From the NCBI RefSeq assembly GCF_014207745.1, contig NZ_JACHJB010000002.1, positions 2,480,001-2,544,000 of the forward strand: a stretch of DNA of 64,000 nt, in the 5' to 3' direction. Below the pieces are notes generated by a model. The model was not told where the DNA came from. It made no database searches and saw nothing but the letters and a program-made list of their open reading frames with translations. Below, one piece after another: positions 16,579 through 27,233 of the stretch (the first letter of the stretch is position 1; each line of letters starts with the position of its first letter). The translations under genes and the position numbers were made by a program. This stretch comes from Nonomuraea muscovyensis. GTDB taxonomy: Bacteria > Actinomycetota > Actinomycetes > Streptosporangiales > Streptosporangiaceae.

Positions 16579-17280
16579 TCAGGTGTCGCGGCGGGGGAGG
16601 GCGTCGGGGCCTGGCATCGGATGGTGGGGCGGGGAGGCTATGCCGTGCAGACGGTTCCAGTGCTCGCGCCAGGCCGCCAGCCCGCGCCGCAGCGGTTCGG
16701 CCCGGGAGTCGCCGAGCACCTTGACGTCGCCCATCACCGCGTAGGCGTGCACCCGCACGACCGGCACGTTCTGCCCGGCCGGGGCCTCCTGCACGTCCAC
16801 GCGCTTGCTCCCCATGACGGCCATCCCGTCGAGGTCCACGTGGACGCCGTCCGGAACGATGATCTTCACATCGCCCATCACCGAGACGGCCGTGATGTCG
16901 ACCAGGTTCGTGCGCACCTCGGCCTCGCGCAGGTCGAGCACGACGTCGCCCATCACGGCCACCGCGCCGAGCTCCTCGTCGACGCGCCAGGTGCCGCGCC
17001 GCTTGGTGTCGCCCATGATGCCGACGAACCACCGCCGCCTGCGCCCGTCGCGCGGCCGGGCCGGCGCCGAACCGGTCACAGCGCCGGGGGCGGCGTCGGC
17101 GGCGGGCAGGTCCTCGGTGATCACGGCCAGCTCGGCCCGCGTGGTCGCGGTGTAGGCGGCCTCGGTGCGGTCGGCCAGCTCGGCCAGGGTGAGCCTGCCG
17201 TCCACGGAGGCGACGCGGAGCCGCTCGACGACGGCCTCACGTTCGGCGTCGGACGCGCGAACGCCACCAGGGTCAGTCAT
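16579..17280 (-). CDS. DUF1707 protein with LiaF-like C-terminal domain
   Basis: Protein of 233 residues. The N-terminus carries the DUF1707 signature (ASDAEREAVVERLRVASVDG through LAELADRTEAAYTATTRAEL), a short motif common in actinobacterial envelope-linked proteins. The C-terminal half shows the repeated beta pattern of the LiaF-like cell-wall-stress domain: the unit VMGD or VMGS recurs four times (AVMGDVVLDL, SVMGDVKIIV, AVMGSKRVDV, AVMGDVKVLG). No transmembrane helix is evident, unlike many DUF1707 proteins. ATG 17280 is chosen because DUF1707 normally starts the protein. Role unknown, possibly sensing of envelope stress. Confidence 0.88.
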   Translation of the reverse strand: MTDPGGVRASDAEREAVVERLRVASVDGRLTLAELADRTEAAYTATTRAELAVITEDLPAADAAPGAVTGSAPARPRDGRRRRWFVGIMGDTKRRGTWRVDEELGAVAVMGDVVLDLREAEVRTNLVDITAVSVMGDVKIIVPDGVHVDLDGMAVMGSKRVDVQEAPAGQNVPVVRVHAYAVMGDVKVLGDSRAEPLRRGLAAWREHWNRLHGIASPPHHPMPGPDALPRRDT

Positions 17281-17389
17281 GAACGCAACATATCGCGTTT
17301 CGGGGCGAACCGGCTCCTCCGGGAGGAGGAACCTCCCCGGGCGGCGGCGTAGTCCGTGGGACGGGCACGGCTCGGCTAGGGTCCGATGC

Positions 17390-18739
17390 ATGCATGAGGA
17401 CAAGCTCTACCGGGCCGCGTTGAACGGCGAGCAGGACGAGGTCGGCGAGTTGCTCGCCGGGGGCGCCGACCCCAATCAGGTCGCCGAGGGCGAGGAGGAG
17501 GGGCTGCCGCTGTGCGCGGCGGCCGCGTGGGACCGTCTGGAGGTGATCCGGACGCTGCTCGCCGCCGGCGCCGAGGTGAACGGCCGTGAGAGCGGCGGCT
17601 GGACGGCGCTGCTGTGGGCGGCGGCCAACGGCCACGCCGACGCCGCCGAGTTGCTCGTCGAGGCGGGGGCGGAGGTGGACGCCGCGAACGACGACGGCGA
17701 CACGCCGCTGACGCTCGCGGCCCGGCGGGGCGCGCTGGGCGTGGTGCGGGTCCTGCTGGACAGCGGGGCGGACGCGGCCAAGTACGACGGCGACGGCGAC
17801 ACCCCGCTCGACATCGCCGTCGACTGGGTGGGCGTGCACCTGGAGAGCGCTCTGCTCGACCAGATCGGCCAGGAGGGCTGGGAGTACGTCGTGGGCCGCC
17901 AGTTCGCCAAGGACGGCACCGAGCTGGTCACCGTGGCGGGCCGCTCCCCCGACGGCACCGAGACCGAGCAGGTGCAGGCGCAGCGCGGCCACGCCGCCGT
18001 CGCGACGCTCCTGGAGGAGGCCACCGACGCCCGTCCGCCGGTCGAACGGCTGGTCGCGCGGGCCCTGGCGCATCGCGACACCGACGAGGACGCCGAGACG
18101 TGGTGGATCGTGGCCGACACGCTGGGCAAGCGGGCCGACGACGAGACCTACGAGGCGCTGGCCGCGCTGTGCGTGAGCGAGGACGCCCGGGAGCGGGAGT
18201 TCGGGGTGGACGCGATCGCCCAGTTCGGGGTGACCGAGGACGCCAAGCCCTACCGGGAGCGCACGCTGCCCCTGCTGCAGCGGATGGCCACCACCGAGAG
18301 CAACCCGCAGGTGGTCCGCTCGGTGCTGGCGGCCCTCGGCCACCAGGGCGACCCGCGGGCGCTGCCGCAGGTGCTCGACATCATCGGCCGGCCCGGGCAC
18401 CAGCGCACGATGACCGACGCGATCGCGCTGGCCGACGTGCTGCCCGCCGACCACGCCGAGGGCCTGGAGCTGCTCATCTCGATGACGGAGGACGCCGACG
18501 ACGAGGTGCGCGACTGGGCCACGTCGGGCCTGGCCTCGCTGGAGGCCGACACCCCGCGGATCCGCGAGGCGCTGGCCGCCCGCCTGGACGACGCCGACAT
18601 GCGCACGGTCGCCGAGGCCACCCGCGGCCTGGCCGAGCGCGGCGACGACCGGGCCAGGCGGGGGGCGGAGCGGGTGCTCAAGGAGAGCGACGACGACTAC
18701 GCCCGCGATCTGGTGACCGAGGCCCTGGCCAAGCTCTGA
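17390..18739 (+). CDS. Ankyrin-repeat plus HEAT-like repeat protein
   Basis: Cytoplasmic scaffold-like protein of 449 residues. The first roughly 150 residues form about four ankyrin repeats (GGWTALLWAAANGHADAAEL, DGDTPLTLAARRGALGVVRV, DGDTPLDIAVDW). After a linker, the C-terminal 250 residues look like alpha-helical HEAT-type repeats (VRSVLAALGHQGDPRALPQV, DEVRDWATSGLASLEADTP, RTVAEATRGLAERGDDRARR). No enzymatic motif is seen. The ATG at 17390 starts just before the first ankyrin repeat, with only a weak GGG upstream. Partner unknown. It is divergent from the DUF1707 gene with 109 bp between them. Confidence 0.88.
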   Translation: MHEDKLYRAALNGEQDEVGELLAGGADPNQVAEGEEEGLPLCAAAAWDRLEVIRTLLAAGAEVNGRESGGWTALLWAAANGHADAAELLVEAGAEVDAANDDGDTPLTLAARRGALGVVRVLLDSGADAAKYDGDGDTPLDIAVDWVGVHLESALLDQIGQEGWEYVVGRQFAKDGTELVTVAGRSPDGTETEQVQAQRGHAAVATLLEEATDARPPVERLVARALAHRDTDEDAETWWIVADTLGKRADDETYEALAALCVSEDAREREFGVDAIAQFGVTEDAKPYRERTLPLLQRMATTESNPQVVRSVLAALGHQGDPRALPQVLDIIGRPGHQRTMTDAIALADVLPADHAEGLELLISMTEDADDEVRDWATSGLASLEADTPRIREALAARLDDADMRTVAEATRGLAERGDDRARRGAERVLKESDDDYARDLVTEALAKL

Positions 18740-18776
18740 CCCGGCCTGAGCCTGACCCGGCCCGTGCCCCGAGCCT

Positions 18777-18848
18777 GGCGCGGGCGTGGGTCGCGGCCTG
18801 GGCCGGCGAGCCTGAGCCGGCGCGGGTGTGGGTCGCGGCCTGGGCCGG
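18777..18848. repeat. 30-bp direct repeat after the ankyrin gene
   Basis: Two near-identical copies of a 30-bp unit (18777-18806 and 18819-18848), starting GGCGCGGGCGTGGG and ending CCTGGGCCGG, differ at one base. They fill the gap between convergent genes. Likely slipped-strand duplication. No hairpin partner is visible. Confidence 0.75.
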
Positions 18849-18854
18849 GTGTGG

Positions 18855-20018
18855 TCAGCGGGCGAGGATGTCGTCGAGGTCGTAGGAGACGGGCCGTTCG
18901 AGCTGCTCGTACGTGCACGACCGCGGGGTGCGGTCGGGCCGCCAGCGGCGCCACTGCGCGGTGTGGCGGAACCGGTCGCCCTCCATCTGGTCGTAGGCCA
19001 CCTCGATCACCAGCTCGGGCCGGAGCGGGATGAACGACAGGTCCTTCTTGGCGTTCCACCGCGACACCGCGCCGGGCACCCGCTGCCCGCCCGTCGCCGG
19101 GCTCGGCGTGGGCCGGCCGACGGTGCCGGCCGCCTGCTCGGCCCAGTGGCCCCACGGGTGCTCGCCCAGGTCGGCGAGGTAGGGCCGGAGCTCCTCCACC
19201 AGCTCGGCGCGGCGCGCCATCGGGAACGACGCGGCCACACCCACGTGGTGGAGCCGGCCGTCGTCGCCGTAGAGGCCGAGCAGGAGGGAGCCCACGATGG
19301 GGCCGGTCTTGTGCTCGCGATAACCGGCGATCACCACGTCGGCGGTGCGCTCGTGCTTGACCTTGAACATGGCGCGCTTGTCGGGCACGTACGGCTGGTC
19401 GCCGGGCTTGACGATGATGCCGTCGAGCCCGGCCCCCTCGAACGTCTCGAACCACTCGGCCGCTTGCCCGTCGTCACGCGTGACCGGGGTCAGGCGGATC
19501 GAGCGGCCGGCGGCGCCGAAGATGCCCTCCAGCCGCTCGCGCCGTTCGGCGAAGGGCGTCTCCATCAGGGACTCGGAGCCGAGCGCCAGCAGGTCGAAGG
19601 CCACGAACGACGCCGGGGTCTGCTCCGACAGCATCCGCACCCGGGAGGTCGCCGGGTGGATGCGCTGCTGGAGCGCCTCGAAGTCGAGCTGGGAGCCGCG
19701 CGGCAGGACGATCTCGCCGTCGACCACCACCCGGTCGGGCAGCTCGGCGCGGACGGCCTCGACCAGCTCCGGGAAGTAGCGGGTGAACGGCCGCTCGTTG
19801 CGGCTGCCCAGGTAGACCTCGTCGCCGTCGCGGAAGACGATGCAGCGGAAGCCGTCCCACTTCGGCTCGTAGATCAGGGTGCCGTCCTGCTTGGGCATGG
19901 CCTTGACCGGCTTGGCCAGCATGGGCGGCACGGGCGGGCGCACCGGCAGGTTGGGCACCGGCTCCGGCTCGACCTGCGCTGGTGTGGGCCCGGAGGTGGG
20001 TGTGGTGGCGTCGGTCAT
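18855..20018 (-). CDS. ligC: ATP-dependent DNA ligase, LigC type
   Basis: Ligase of 387 residues with the adenylation motif EPKWDGFR (nucleophile Lys53) and downstream nucleotidyltransferase motifs (SRNERPFTRYFPELVEAV, VDGEIVLP, FDLLAL, DGIIVKPGDQPYVPDKRAMFKVKHERTADV split over motifs IV-V). The OB-fold region runs to the C-terminus. Size and order match actinobacterial LigC, a back-up ligase for break repair that works with polymerase-domain proteins like the one at 27599-28606. ATG 20018 overlaps the upstream RibD-like stop (ATGA), indicating co-transcription. A 35-residue Pro-rich N-terminal extension precedes the catalytic core. Confidence 0.92.
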   Translation of the reverse strand: MTDATTPTSGPTPAQVEPEPVPNLPVRPPVPPMLAKPVKAMPKQDGTLIYEPKWDGFRCIVFRDGDEVYLGSRNERPFTRYFPELVEAVRAELPDRVVVDGEIVLPRGSQLDFEALQQRIHPATSRVRMLSEQTPASFVAFDLLALGSESLMETPFAERRERLEGIFGAAGRSIRLTPVTRDDGQAAEWFETFEGAGLDGIIVKPGDQPYVPDKRAMFKVKHERTADVVIAGYREHKTGPIVGSLLLGLYGDDGRLHHVGVAASFPMARRAELVEELRPYLADLGEHPWGHWAEQAAGTVGRPTPSPATGGQRVPGAVSRWNAKKDLSFIPLRPELVIEVAYDQMEGDRFRHTAQWRRWRPDRTPRSCTYEQLERPVSYDLDDILAR

Positions 20019-20737
20019 GCGTCGGTTCCCCTCGTGTAGCGGCAGAAGAGGACGCCGTCCTCCTCCAGCACGTGGCCCAGGCGCAGCTCGGCCCGGGCCG
20101 GCTCGCCGTCGAGCACGCGCGCCGCCCCGCCGCCGACCAGCATCGGGCTGATCGTCAGGCACAGCTCGTCCAGCAGCCCGGCGGCGGCGATTTGGGCGTT
20201 GAGCCGCGGCCCGCCCTCGCACAGCACCCTGGTCAGCCCCCGGGCGTGCAGCTCTCGGACGGCCGCCGTCAGGTCCACCTCGGCGTCGCCGGCCACGACC
20301 ACGTCGGCCCGTTCGGCGGCGTACTCGAGGCGCTTACGGGGCGCGGCCTCGCAGGTGAGGACGATCGTCCGGGCGAGCGCCCCCTCGAACAGCGGGCCGT
20401 CGAGGTCGAGGTCGAGGCTGCGGGTGACCACCGCGATGGGCGGCACGGGCGGCCGGCCCTCGCGCAGCGCCCGCCACGACTCGCGCGGCTCGACGGCGCC
20501 GTAGCCCTCGGCCCGCACGGTGGCGGCCCCCGCGACGATCACGTCGGCCATTCCGCGCAGGACGCCGAAGATCCGCCGGTCGCCCTTGCTGGACAGGCCG
20601 CCTGACCTGCCCTCGACCCAGGTGGCGCCGTCGGCGCTGGCGACCATGTTGACGCGCAGCCACGGCCGCCCCTCAGGGTAGGCGTAAGCCCAGGAAATGT
20701 CTGGATCGTCCTGTATGTCCGGATAGATGCGACGCAC
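20015..20737 (-). CDS. RibD C-terminal/dihydrofolate-reductase-like pyrimidine reductase
   Basis: Protein of 240 residues with the RibD_C fold. Landmarks are RVNMVASADGATWVEGRSGG near the N-terminus, VIVAGAATVRAEGYG (nucleotide-binding strand), VLCEGGPRLNAQIAAAGLLD, and LVGGG near the end. Family members reduce a ribosylamino-pyrimidine or related pteridine with NADPH. Actinomycete homologues are called pyrimidine reductases, but the exact substrate is unproved. GTG 20737 (RRIYPDIQ) is preferred, with AAGG 8-11 nt upstream; an in-frame codon at 20755 is possible. It is the first gene of a two-gene unit with ligC. Confidence 0.88.
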   Translation of the reverse strand: MRRIYPDIQDDPDISWAYAYPEGRPWLRVNMVASADGATWVEGRSGGLSSKGDRRIFGVLRGMADVIVAGAATVRAEGYGAVEPRESWRALREGRPPVPPIAVVTRSLDLDLDGPLFEGALARTIVLTCEAAPRKRLEYAAERADVVVAGDAEVDLTAAVRELHARGLTRVLCEGGPRLNAQIAAAGLLDELCLTISPMLVGGGAARVLDGEPARAELRLGHVLEEDGVLFCRYTRGTDA

Positions 20738-20868
20738 TCCTCTACCTTGGCACACACCCCCGACAACCAGGCGGCATGCCCGCCCTGGCCGGTATTGCCG
20801 TATCTGCTGGCATACAGGGAGTAATCGGCATAACGTTCTCGGCAGAGATCGGGACCGAAGGAGGCCCA

Positions 20869-21273
20869 GTGGGGCTGGTCACCACGGTGACATGGGCGTT
20901 CACCGCGCTCGTCGGGATCTACCTGCTCTACCTGTGGCTGTCGGGCGGCGGACTGCGCCAGCAGGCCGCCAAGGTCACCCGCTTCCCGCTGACGCTGGTC
21001 CTGTCCCATCCCACCCTGGCCGTCACGGCGCTCGCCTGCTGGGCCGGCCACCTCCTGACGGGGTCGCGGACGCTGGCCTGGACGGCGTTCGGGGTGCTCG
21101 CGGCGGCGGCCCTGCTCGGGTTCGTCATGTTCACCCGCTGGCTGGGGGGCGGGCGGCACGCCCGGGGCGCCGAGCGCCGCTTCCCCGTGGTGGCGGTGGC
21201 GCTGCACGGCGTGGCGGGCGTGGCCACGTTCGTCCTGCTCCTGCTCACCGCCGGCGCGCCAGGGGAGCCCTGA
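20869..21273 (+). CDS. Small four-helix integral membrane protein, function unknown
   Basis: Predicted protein of 134 residues with about four transmembrane helices: residues 3-22 (VTTVTWAFTALVGIYLLYLW), 37-58, 65-85 (TAFGVLAAAALLGFVMF) and 105-128 (VVAVALHGVAGVATFVLLLL). GTG 20869 has AAGGAGG 4 nt upstream, which decides the start over in-frame codons further 5'. No motif beyond hydrophobicity is recognised. It is divergent from the RibD-like gene. Similar small conserved membrane proteins are widespread in actinobacteria without known roles. Confidence 0.8.
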   Translation: MGLVTTVTWAFTALVGIYLLYLWLSGGGLRQQAAKVTRFPLTLVLSHPTLAVTALACWAGHLLTGSRTLAWTAFGVLAAAALLGFVMFTRWLGGGRHARGAERRFPVVAVALHGVAGVATFVLLLLTAGAPGEP

Positions 21274-21298
21274 GCGCGCGGCGGAGGCAGGTGGGCCG

Positions 21299-23422
<2,124 letters not shown>

Positions 23423-23455
23423 GTGACCCGATTGTCGCACGCGATCGCGATCGCG

Positions 23456-23881
23456 CTAGAGGAGCGAGGCCTTGAGGGTGATCGTCGTGCCGGTGAGGGC
23501 CTTGCTCACCGGGCAGTTGGCCTTGGCCGTCTCGGCCGCCTCCTGGAACTGCTCGGCGCTGATGCCCGGCACCTGGCCCTCGACGGTGATCACGATGCCG
23601 GTGATGCCCTCGCCCGGCTGGAACGTCACGTCGGCACTGGTGCGCAGTGACTCCGGCGGCGTGCCGGCCCCGTTGAGGCCGTGGGCCAGCGCCATCGAGA
23701 AGCACGAGGAGTGAGCCGCGGCGATCAGTTCCTCCGGGGAGGTCTTGCCGTTGGCGGCCTCGGCCCTGGACGGCCAGGAGACCTCGAACGTGCCCACGCC
23801 CGAACTGTCGAGCGAGACCGTGCCGGAACCGTCGAGCAGGGCGCCCTTCCACTGGGTGGTGGCGGTGCGGGTGGTGGCCAT
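23456..23881 (-). CDS. OsmC-family organic hydroperoxide reductase
   Basis: Cytoplasmic thiol peroxidase of 141 residues. The two redox cysteines of the OsmC/Ohr family are present: Cys60 in AAHSSCFSMAL and Cys123 in KANCPVSKAL. The spacing and the N-terminal TATTQWKG with a strand-rich domain match the OsmC branch rather than Ohr. It should detoxify organic hydroperoxides by a Cys-Cys cycle recharged by dihydrolipoamide-type or low-molecular-weight thiols. ATG 23881 follows a GGAGGGA site. It lies 33 bp upstream of glgX on the same strand and may be co-transcribed with it. Confidence 0.95.
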   Translation of the reverse strand: MATTRTATTQWKGALLDGSGTVSLDSSGVGTFEVSWPSRAEAANGKTSPEELIAAAHSSCFSMALAHGLNGAGTPPESLRTSADVTFQPGEGITGIVITVEGQVPGISAEQFQEAAETAKANCPVSKALTGTTITLKASLL

Positions 23882-24016
23882 GCGAAAACTCCCTCCGTAG
23901 TGGTCCTCCGACCCTATCGCGCGTTCCCGGCACGATCGTCTTCCGGGGCGTCAGGGCATTCGCGGCGAACCGTGGCATGCTCGGGCGCCTCCCGCCCTCT
24001 CCGGGCCCCGACCCCG

Positions 24017-24724
24017 TCACTCCAGCCAGATGAGCCCGGCGAACCGCCCGCAGGCGCGCTCGCGCCGATGGGAGTAGAGCTCCGCCGACTCGATCGTGCA
24101 CCGGGCGTCGTGCCGCACGTCCGGGACGCCCGCCGCCCGCAGCTGCGCCTCGATCCCGGCGCGCAGGTCGAGGGCCGGGGTGTCCCAGGAGGTGGTGGAC
24201 CACGTCTCGGGCACCCGCGCGGCCACCCGCTCGCGCAGCTCGGCGGGCACCTCGTAGCAGCGGCCGCACGCACCGGGCCCGACGAGCGCCGCCATCCGCT
24301 CCGGCCGCGCGCCCTTGGCCGCCATGGCCAGGACGAGCTCCGTCGCCACGCCCGCCTCGGTGCCGGGACGGCCGGAGTGGGCGGCGCCCACCAGGCGCGC
24401 CACCGGGTCGGCCACCAGCACCGCCGGGCAGTCGGCGCCCAGCGAGGCGAGCGCGAGGCCCGGCTCGCCGGTGAAGATCCCGTCGAGGGGCGGCGGGTCG
24501 TCGCCGAACGGCTCGCTCACGTACGCGACGTCCGCGCCGTGCACCTGCCGCATGAACACCACGGCCCGCACGCCGAGGTCGGCCACAAGTGCGGCGCGGT
24601 TGGCCCGGACGGCCGCGGGGTCGTCGCCCACCAGCCCTCCGAGGTTGCGCGAGCCGTACGGCGGGGCGCTCACGCCCCCGCGGCGGTCGGTGACGGCGGC
24701 GTGCACGCCGGGAGCCAGCAGCAT
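24017..24724 (-). CDS. pgeF: Peptidoglycan editing factor / multicopper-polyphenol-oxidase-like (YfiH/DUF152)
   Basis: Protein of 235 residues with the YfiH/PgeF metal-site triad: His62 (FMRQVHGADV), Cys99 (LGADCPAVLV) and His116 (GAAHSGRPGTEAGV). Family members bind zinc or copper. E. coli PgeF removes mis-incorporated serine from peptidoglycan precursors, and others act on purine nucleosides. The usual HAGWRGT motif is altered here to HSGRPGT, losing the Trp. In many actinobacteria the gene sits by ftsZ; here it does not, so it may be a second, diverged copy. Confidence 0.85.
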   Translation of the reverse strand: MLLAPGVHAAVTDRRGGVSAPPYGSRNLGGLVGDDPAAVRANRAALVADLGVRAVVFMRQVHGADVAYVSEPFGDDPPPLDGIFTGEPGLALASLGADCPAVLVADPVARLVGAAHSGRPGTEAGVATELVLAMAAKGARPERMAALVGPGACGRCYEVPAELRERVAARVPETWSTTSWDTPALDLRAGIEAQLRAAGVPDVRHDARCTIESAELYSHRRERACGRFAGLIWLE

Positions 24725-24763
24725 GCCTCGATCCTAGAGGTGCTCTGGCTCCCGCAAGGCAAG

Positions 24764-24777
24764 CAAGCATATGCTTG
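24764..24777. promoter_or_regulatory. Perfect 14-bp palindrome over the aldehyde dehydrogenase start
   Basis: CAAGCATATGCTTG is perfectly self-complementary and contains the ATG at 24771. It lies between divergent genes (pgeF and aldehyde dehydrogenase). Such a site could be an operator; if GTG 24783 is the true start, it would lie fully upstream of the coding region. No regulator gene is adjacent. Confidence 0.5.
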
Positions 24778-26222
24778 GTCTCGTGGCTGACTATCGCAAC
24801 CTCATCGGCGGCAGGCTCGTCCCCGCGGCCGACGGCAGGACCATGGACTCGGTCAACCCCGCCACCGGCGAGGCGTGGGCCACGGTGCCGGCGAGCGGCC
24901 CGCGCGACGCGGACGCGGCGGTGGAGGCCGCACGGCGGGCGTTCCCCCGCTGGTCGGCCATGCCCGCCCTGGGCCGGGCACACCTGCTGCGCCGGGTCGC
25001 CGCCGTCTTCACCGAGCACGCCGACGAACTGGCCCGGCTGGAGACCCGCGACAACGGCCGGATCCTGCGCGACACCCTGCACAAGGACCTGCCCGGCATG
25101 GCCCACCTGTGGCAGCTCGCCGCCGGCCAGTGCCTGGACGCCGTCAAGGGCGGCACCGTCATCCTGGGCCCCGACACGCTCGGCCTGACCCGCCGCGAAC
25201 CGTACGGCGTGGCCCTGTGCGTCATCCCGTGGAACTCCCCCGTCTCGACGTTCTCCGCCAAGGCCGCCTACGCGCTGGCCGCGGGCAACACGGTGATCGT
25301 CAAGCCCGCCGAGCAGGCGAGCGTGTCGGTGCTGCGGCTGGGCGAGCTGCTGGCGGAGGTGCTGCCGCCGGGCGTGCTGAACATCGTCAGCGGCCTCGGC
25401 GAGGAGGTCGGGGACGCCCTGGTGCGGCACCGCGGCGTGCACAAGATCAGCCTGACCGGGTCCACGGACACCGCCCGGGTCATCACCCGGGCCTCGGCGG
25501 ACGCGCTCAAGCCGATGACGTTCGAGCTGGGCGGCAAGTCGCCGAACATCGTCTTCCCCGACGCCGACCTGGACGCCGCCACCCAGGGGGTCACCGTGAA
25601 CTCCGTCTACACGGGCAACGCCGGGCAGGTGTGCGTGGCCGGCTCCCGCATCCTGCTGCACCGGTCGATCTGGGACGAGATGCTGGAACGCATCGAGCAC
25701 GCGGCGGCGGGCCTGGTGCTCGACGACCCGCTCGACCCGGGCACCACCATGGGCCCGATCGTCTCCCAGGGCCAGTACGAGCGGGTCACCTCCTACCTCG
25801 ACCTCGCCGAGAAGGAGGGAGCGCGGCTCGTCTTCGGCGGCCGGCGCGGGGCCGAGGTGGTGCCGCGCCTGCCGGGCGGCTACTGGGTCGCGCCCACCCT
25901 GTACGCCACGTCCGACAACCGGCTGCGCGTCTGCCAGGAGGAGATCTTCGGGCCGGTGGCGGTGGCGATCCCGTTCGAGAGCGACGAGGAGGCGCTGAGC
26001 GTCGCCAACGACTCGCCGTACGGGCTGGCCGCCGGGGTCTGGACGCGCGACCTGGGCCGCGCCCACCGCTTCGTCCGCGACCTGCAGACGGGCACGGTGT
26101 GGGTGAACACCTTCCGCCAGATGCCGCCCGGCCTGCCGTTCGGCGGCGTGAAGGACAGCGGGTACGGGCACGACGCGGTGCTGGAGTACACCCGCGAGAA
26201 GGCGGCCGTCATCCAGATCTAG
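24771..26222 (+). CDS. NAD(P)-dependent aldehyde dehydrogenase
   Basis: Aldehyde dehydrogenase of 483 residues. Catalytic landmarks are Asn in VIPWNSPVS, the cofactor-binding KPAEQASVSVLRLGELL, GSTDTARVI, the general base Glu252 in TFELGGKSPNI, and nucleophile Cys288 in GNAGQVCVAGSRI. EEIFGPVA and PFGGVKDSGYGHD near the C-terminus complete the fold. It oxidises an aldehyde to a carboxylate; the substrate is not deducible, though the sequence resembles the broad betaine/aromatic-aldehyde group. The start is ATG 24771 (AAGG 11 nt upstream) or GTG 24783. A 14-bp palindrome covers the start. Confidence 0.93.
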   Translation: MLGLVADYRNLIGGRLVPAADGRTMDSVNPATGEAWATVPASGPRDADAAVEAARRAFPRWSAMPALGRAHLLRRVAAVFTEHADELARLETRDNGRILRDTLHKDLPGMAHLWQLAAGQCLDAVKGGTVILGPDTLGLTRREPYGVALCVIPWNSPVSTFSAKAAYALAAGNTVIVKPAEQASVSVLRLGELLAEVLPPGVLNIVSGLGEEVGDALVRHRGVHKISLTGSTDTARVITRASADALKPMTFELGGKSPNIVFPDADLDAATQGVTVNSVYTGNAGQVCVAGSRILLHRSIWDEMLERIEHAAAGLVLDDPLDPGTTMGPIVSQGQYERVTSYLDLAEKEGARLVFGGRRGAEVVPRLPGGYWVAPTLYATSDNRLRVCQEEIFGPVAVAIPFESDEEALSVANDSPYGLAAGVWTRDLGRAHRFVRDLQTGTVWVNTFRQMPPGLPFGGVKDSGYGHDAVLEYTREKAAVIQI

Positions 26223-26240
26223 TTCGGATACATTCCCGGC

Positions 26241-27233
26241 ATGAGCGAGGAGATCATCGCCGGGCGCGGCGCCGAGCCTGCCGCCCCAACCGGCCCGCTG
26301 CCCGGCCCACTGCCCCCTGTGCCGCCCCCCGTGCCGCCCGACGCCGTCCTGCCCCCCGCACCGCCCGAGGCGCTGCCCGAGGCGCTGCCCGAGGCGGCCG
26401 CCCGGTCGCGGGCCTCCGTGCTGCGCAGCCGGGCCGAGTCGTACATCGCGCTGTCCCGCCATGACGCGGCCATCGCCGACCTGACCGAGGCGATCGCGCT
26501 GGAGCCCGACAGCGCGCGGGCCTGGCGGATGCGCGGCGAGAGCCACCGCCTGATCGCGCGCTACGAGGCGGCGCTGTCCGACTTCGGCGAGGCGCTGCGG
26601 CTGGAGCCCGACAGCGCCTACGCCCTCGGCTCGCGCGGCCAGGCCTACGCCTCGCTCGGCCGCCACGACGAGGCCCTGGACGACTTCGAGCACGCGCTCA
26701 CCCTGTCGCCGGAGTCGCTGTGGATCCTGGAGGCCAGGGCGGACACCCTGGCCGACCTCGACCGCCTGGACGAGGCGCTGGACGAGCACGCCAGGATCAT
26801 CGCGCTGAACGGGAAGCTGGCCTACTCCTGGCTGGCTCGCGGCGACCTCTACCAGCGCATGCACCTGTACCCGGAGGCCATCGACGACTACACCAAGGCG
26901 CTGGAGCTCGACACCGCGTACGTGCGCGGCTACAGCCGGCGCGGCGAGGCGTACCGGATGATCGACCGCTACGAGGAGGCCCTCGCCGACCTGAACAGGG
27001 CGATCGAGCTGGACCCCGACCACGACCGGGCGCTGGGCAGCCGCGGCGCGGTGCTGAGCGAGCTGGGCGACAACGAGGGCGCGCTGCGCGACCTCGACCG
27101 GGCCATCGAGCTGGACCCCGACTACATCTGGGCGTTCCGGGTGCGCGGCGAGATCCTGCAGGAGCTCGACCGGCACGAGGAGGCGGTCGCCGACTTCACG
27201 AGGGCGCTGGACCTGGAGTTCGGCGACTCCTGA
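26241..27233 (+). CDS. Tetratricopeptide-repeat protein
   Basis: Protein of 330 residues. A Pro/Ala-rich N-terminus (residues 10-50, runs of PLPPVPPPVPPDAV) is followed by about eight TPR units, recognisable as 34-residue repeats such as DLTEAIALEPDSARAWRMRG, DFGEALRLEPDSAYALGSRG, DLNRAIELDPDHDRALGSRG and DLDRAIELDPDYIWAFRVRG. It should be a protein-protein adaptor. ATG 26241 lies 6 nt after a TACATT hexamer, so a leaderless transcript is possible. It starts 18 bp after the aldehyde dehydrogenase stop. No enzymatic domain is seen. Confidence 0.9.
   Translation: MSEEIIAGRGAEPAAPTGPLPGPLPPVPPPVPPDAVLPPAPPEALPEALPEAAARSRASVLRSRAESYIALSRHDAAIADLTEAIALEPDSARAWRMRGESHRLIARYEAALSDFGEALRLEPDSAYALGSRGQAYASLGRHDEALDDFEHALTLSPESLWILEARADTLADLDRLDEALDEHARIIALNGKLAYSWLARGDLYQRMHLYPEAIDDYTKALELDTAYVRGYSRRGEAYRMIDRYEEALADLNRAIELDPDHDRALGSRGAVLSELGDNEGALRDLDRAIELDPDYIWAFRVRGEILQELDRHEEAVADFTRALDLEFGDS

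Noticed and set aside
18777-18848. Direct repeats considered as mobile-element ends or an attachment site
   Set aside because: No integrase, transposase or tRNA is near; they are adjacent copies fitting local duplication.
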